Below, in pieces: positions 6,519 to 6,683 of a stretch of DNA of 6,683 nucleotides. This DNA is from an uncultured Chlorobiota bacterium (GTDB lineage Bacteria > Bacteroidota > Bacteroidia > Bacteroidales > JAADGE01). Position 1 is the stretch's first letter, and every line of letters starts with the position of its first letter. The stretch spans positions 1 through 6,683 of the forward strand of contig CAMZKQ010000189.1 of the NCBI GenBank assembly GCA_947311265.1, written 5' to 3'. The notes under the pieces are model-generated. The model saw nothing but the letters and a program-made list of their open reading frames with translations. It was not told the origin of the DNA and made no database searches. The translations under genes and the position numbers were made by a program.

Positions 6519-6683
6519 TTAGTCTTCATTGTATTCTTTTGATACGGCTATGCTTGTCCATTGTAGTAAAAATTGTTTTACTTTTTCAACATCGTATGAG
6601 CTGTCTTTTTCGAGGAAGCCGCTATTTTGGGTGTGTAGCCGTTTTCCTGTGGCATCTGTTATTACAAAAACAGGGAAGCCAAA
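6519..6683 (-). CDS. Thioredoxin-fold protein, C-terminal fragment
   Basis: The open frame enters from the right edge and stops at TAA (6521-6519), leaving 54 residues. The visible part begins FGFPVFVITDATGKRLHTQN. The GFP motif fits the conserved cis-proline loop of thioredoxin-like proteins, and the following strand, turn (DATGKR) and final helix (YDVEKVKQFLLQW) fit the end of that fold. The CxxC active site and any signal peptide would be off the window, so it cannot be said whether this is a periplasmic oxidoreductase or a redox-inactive relative. It precedes the propeller gene by 101 bp on the same strand. Confidence 0.75.
   Translation of the reverse strand, partial: FGFPVFVITDATGKRLHTQNSGFLEKDSSYDVEKVKQFLLQWTSIAVSKEYNED

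Noticed and set aside
1..6683. CRISPR array, tRNA/rRNA genes, insertion sequence ends
   Set aside because: No spaced direct repeats, no cloverleaf or rRNA-like stretches and no transposase frame were seen on either strand.

Overview
The window looks like chromosomal DNA from a member of the Bacteroidota. It is AT-rich, and apart from one at the DUF445 gene its start codons have no clear Shine-Dalgarno sequence. Two promoters match the Bacteroidota -7 consensus TAnnTTTG, and the protein families (a DUF5606 protein, a ~1,080-residue VPS10/BNR-repeat exported protein, a CKKDK-type lipoprotein) are typical of that phylum. I cannot name genus or species. All intact protein genes lie on the minus strand, so the biological order runs from high to low coordinates.

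Layout in transcription order. At 6683-6519 is the C-terminal end of a thioredoxin-fold protein. At 6417-3166 is a large exported beta-propeller protein with eleven Asp-box (BNR) motifs. At 3106-2321, 59 bp further on, is a lipoprotein of unknown function. At 2188-1703 is a DUF5606 protein with its own promoter, closed by a strong hairpin terminator at 1670-1701. The window ends inside a DUF445 membrane protein (start at 1178, running off the left edge).

The 525-bp gap between the DUF5606 and DUF445 genes (1179-1702) is the most interesting part. On the minus strand it holds a complete small transcription unit with no credible ORF: a TTTG-N20-TATATTTG promoter (1392-1361), about 60 nt of foldable sequence, and a near-perfect intrinsic terminator (1297-1265). 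This is either a stand-alone ~90-nt small RNA or an attenuating leader for the DUF445 gene. On the plus strand the gap holds the first 23 codons of a type I restriction-modification methyltransferase gene (hsdM), ending in TAG with the rest of the gene gone. That is the scar of a lost or excised R-M locus.

How the genes relate: the thioredoxin-like protein, the propeller protein and the lipoprotein may all act in the cell envelope, and the last two could be co-transcribed. No pathway can be assigned. I see no rRNA, tRNA, CRISPR array, insertion sequence or replication origin.
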